Assembly (NCBI GenBank): GCA_910584435.1
Contig: CAJUAP010000033.1
Location: 1-38,232 of the forward strand
Length of the DNA stretch: 38,232 nucleotides
Direction of reading: 5' to 3'
From: an uncultured Acetatifactor sp.
GTDB lineage: Bacteria; Bacillota; Clostridia; Lachnospirales; Lachnospiraceae
This document shows, one piece after another, positions 37,382 to 38,232 of this stretch. Made by a program: the position numbers and the translations under genes. A model generated the notes under the pieces. The model saw nothing but the letters and a program-made list of their open reading frames with translations. It was not told the DNA's origin and searched no databases. Positions within the stretch are counted from its first letter, which is position 1. Each line of letters starts with the position of its first letter.

Positions 37382-38232
37382 TTATAACCTTGTGCAAAAA
37401 TCCAGTGCTACCCAGCCTGCACCGCTTTTCAGCTTTCCCCAGCCTGCCGCGCTGCCCTCTCCTGCTTTTACCTCTGTAATGGTAAATACGCCTTTTCCTG
37501 TATACTCTCCTGTATGCGCGTAGCCTGTGCCTGCGCCCGTCCGTATACGCAGATCAATAATATCTATCTTAACCTTAAACGGAACACTTGCCGCCTCTGC
37601 TTTTCCTGTATCTATGCTGGCTACGTTCCCGCTGGTTCCGGCGTACTTGTTATAATATTTCTGCCCGTATGCCGCCCGTTTCTCCTTTACCGCCTCGCTC
37701 TGATCTGCGGGCTTTTCGTACCCGGTCAGCACTGCATCAGAGGCAGCCCGTACCGACATTGCAGCCTTAAGCGCAGAAATAACAGACTTATAGCCCTGTA
37801 ATTCCTGCCACAAGAAAGCAAGCTGCATATCTAAGCTACCGATAGACGCGCGCGCCGATCTTGCAAAGTCAAGTAGCGCCTGCTTGCGGCTGTAATACGT
37901 CCACTGTGCAAGCCCATAGCCCGCGCTATCCCTCACAAAATTTGTATAGCTGCTATTGTCTACGGCTGCTGTATACTCTGTGTCAGTCATTCCCAGCTTT
38001 GTATTATAGGAATTTTGCAGATTGCATGAATTAAGCCCGCTCTCTGCAAAAAGGTTTCCCATAAGCCCGGCTGCTGCATAAGCATTTAAGCCTTCGCCTG
38101 TCAGAAACTCCCAGATCGCGCTTTCCACACTGTAAACCTCTTTGCCGTTCCAGTCATACACATTATAGCCAGCAATACAGGCTTTCTTTGCATTTTCCAG
38201 ACTTTCAAAAGCGCCCAGCTGCCCGGCTGCAT
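37382..38232 (-). CDS. Phage-type peptidoglycan hydrolase (lysin), 5' end outside the window
   Basis: The frame is open to the window edge, so the N-terminus is missing; the GTG at 38161 is not a real start because coding-like sequence continues upstream (QLGAFESLENAKKACIAGYN). That upstream piece looks like the repeat linker found after amidase or lysozyme domains in clostridial cell-wall enzymes. Then follows a phage tail lysozyme-like domain (AIWEFLTGEGLNAYAAAGLM, with GNLFAESGLN and GYGLAQWT) and a C-terminal SH3b-like domain (IIDLRIRTGAGTGYAHTG ... GWGKLKSGAGWVALDF). The protein is therefore probably bifunctional: an unseen N-terminal catalytic domain plus a glycosidase. It marks the right end as prophage-derived. 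Confidence 0.85.
   Translation of the reverse strand, partial: AAGQLGAFESLENAKKACIAGYNVYDWNGKEVYSVESAIWEFLTGEGLNAYAAAGLMGNLFAESGLNSCNLQNSYNTKLGMTDTEYTAAVDNSSYTNFVRDSAGYGLAQWTYYSRKQALLDFARSARASIGSLDMQLAFLWQELQGYKSVISALKAAMSVRAASDAVLTGYEKPADQSEAVKEKRAAYGQKYYNKYAGTSGNVASIDTGKAEAASVPFKVKIDIIDLRIRTGAGTGYAHTGEYTGKGVFTITEVKAGEGSAAGWGKLKSGAGWVALDFCTRL

Overview
The window looks like a chromosomal segment of a spore-forming, flagellated member of the Clostridia, most likely family Lachnospiraceae. The basis is gene content: the hup-rqcP-yabP-yabQ-divIC-spoIIE-tilS-hpt-ftsH block typical of Gram-positive spore formers, a sigma-D type flagellin promoter, ECF-type vitamin uptake, and strong GGAGG ribosome binding sites. 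I did no database comparison, so the genus is not assigned.

Layout. 1-600: a SymE-like small protein and the start of a further gene. 611-6251 (minus strand): a 23S rRNA m5U methyltransferase, a flavodiiron protein, a YhaM-type exonuclease, and a membrane-anchored HtrA-like protein that appears to have lost its catalytic triad. The gaps in this part hold three different short tandem-repeat arrays. 6471-9644: a sigma-D promoter and a very large (1009 aa) flagellin, followed by a 217-bp non-coding inverted-repeat element with a 9-bp target duplication. 9963-14515 (plus): mutS2 and a two-component system, converging on nagA, which carries a repeat-derived charged insertion. 15960-17342 (plus): promoter, cobalamin riboswitch, a DUF4430 (transcobalamin C-terminal-like) lipoprotein and an ECF S component, together a probable corrinoid uptake unit. 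17368-17808: an 18-bp repeat array, a terminator, tRNA-Leu(UAA) and tRNA-Tyr(GUA). 17883-24667 (minus): a MATE exporter, a cell-wall amidase and a four-gene envelope-signalling cluster (VCBS-like exported protein, response regulator, histidine kinase, PepSY-like anchored protein). 24903-34742 (minus): a GH13 amylase-type enzyme, then ftsH, hpt, tilS, a SpoIIE-type phosphatase, divIC, yabQ, yabP, rqcP and hup. 34905-38232 (minus): accessory DNA with an IS30 transposase, a membrane protein with a HIRAN-like domain, an XRE repressor with two tiny membrane proteins behind a consensus promoter that contains an operator-like palindrome, and the C-terminal part of a phage-type lysin.

The most unusual material is between the genes. 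A MITE-like element follows the flagellin gene. A second, unrelated family of hairpin elements (three copies, at 22752, 24721 and 29224) lies at or just after the stop codons of the response regulator, GH13 and hpt genes. Five minisatellite arrays lie in the first 18 kb, one of them inside nagA. The best candidate for a functional system is the riboswitch-DUF4430-S-component unit. The repressor/small-membrane-protein/HIRAN operon at the right end and the VCBS-RR-HK-PepSY cluster come next.
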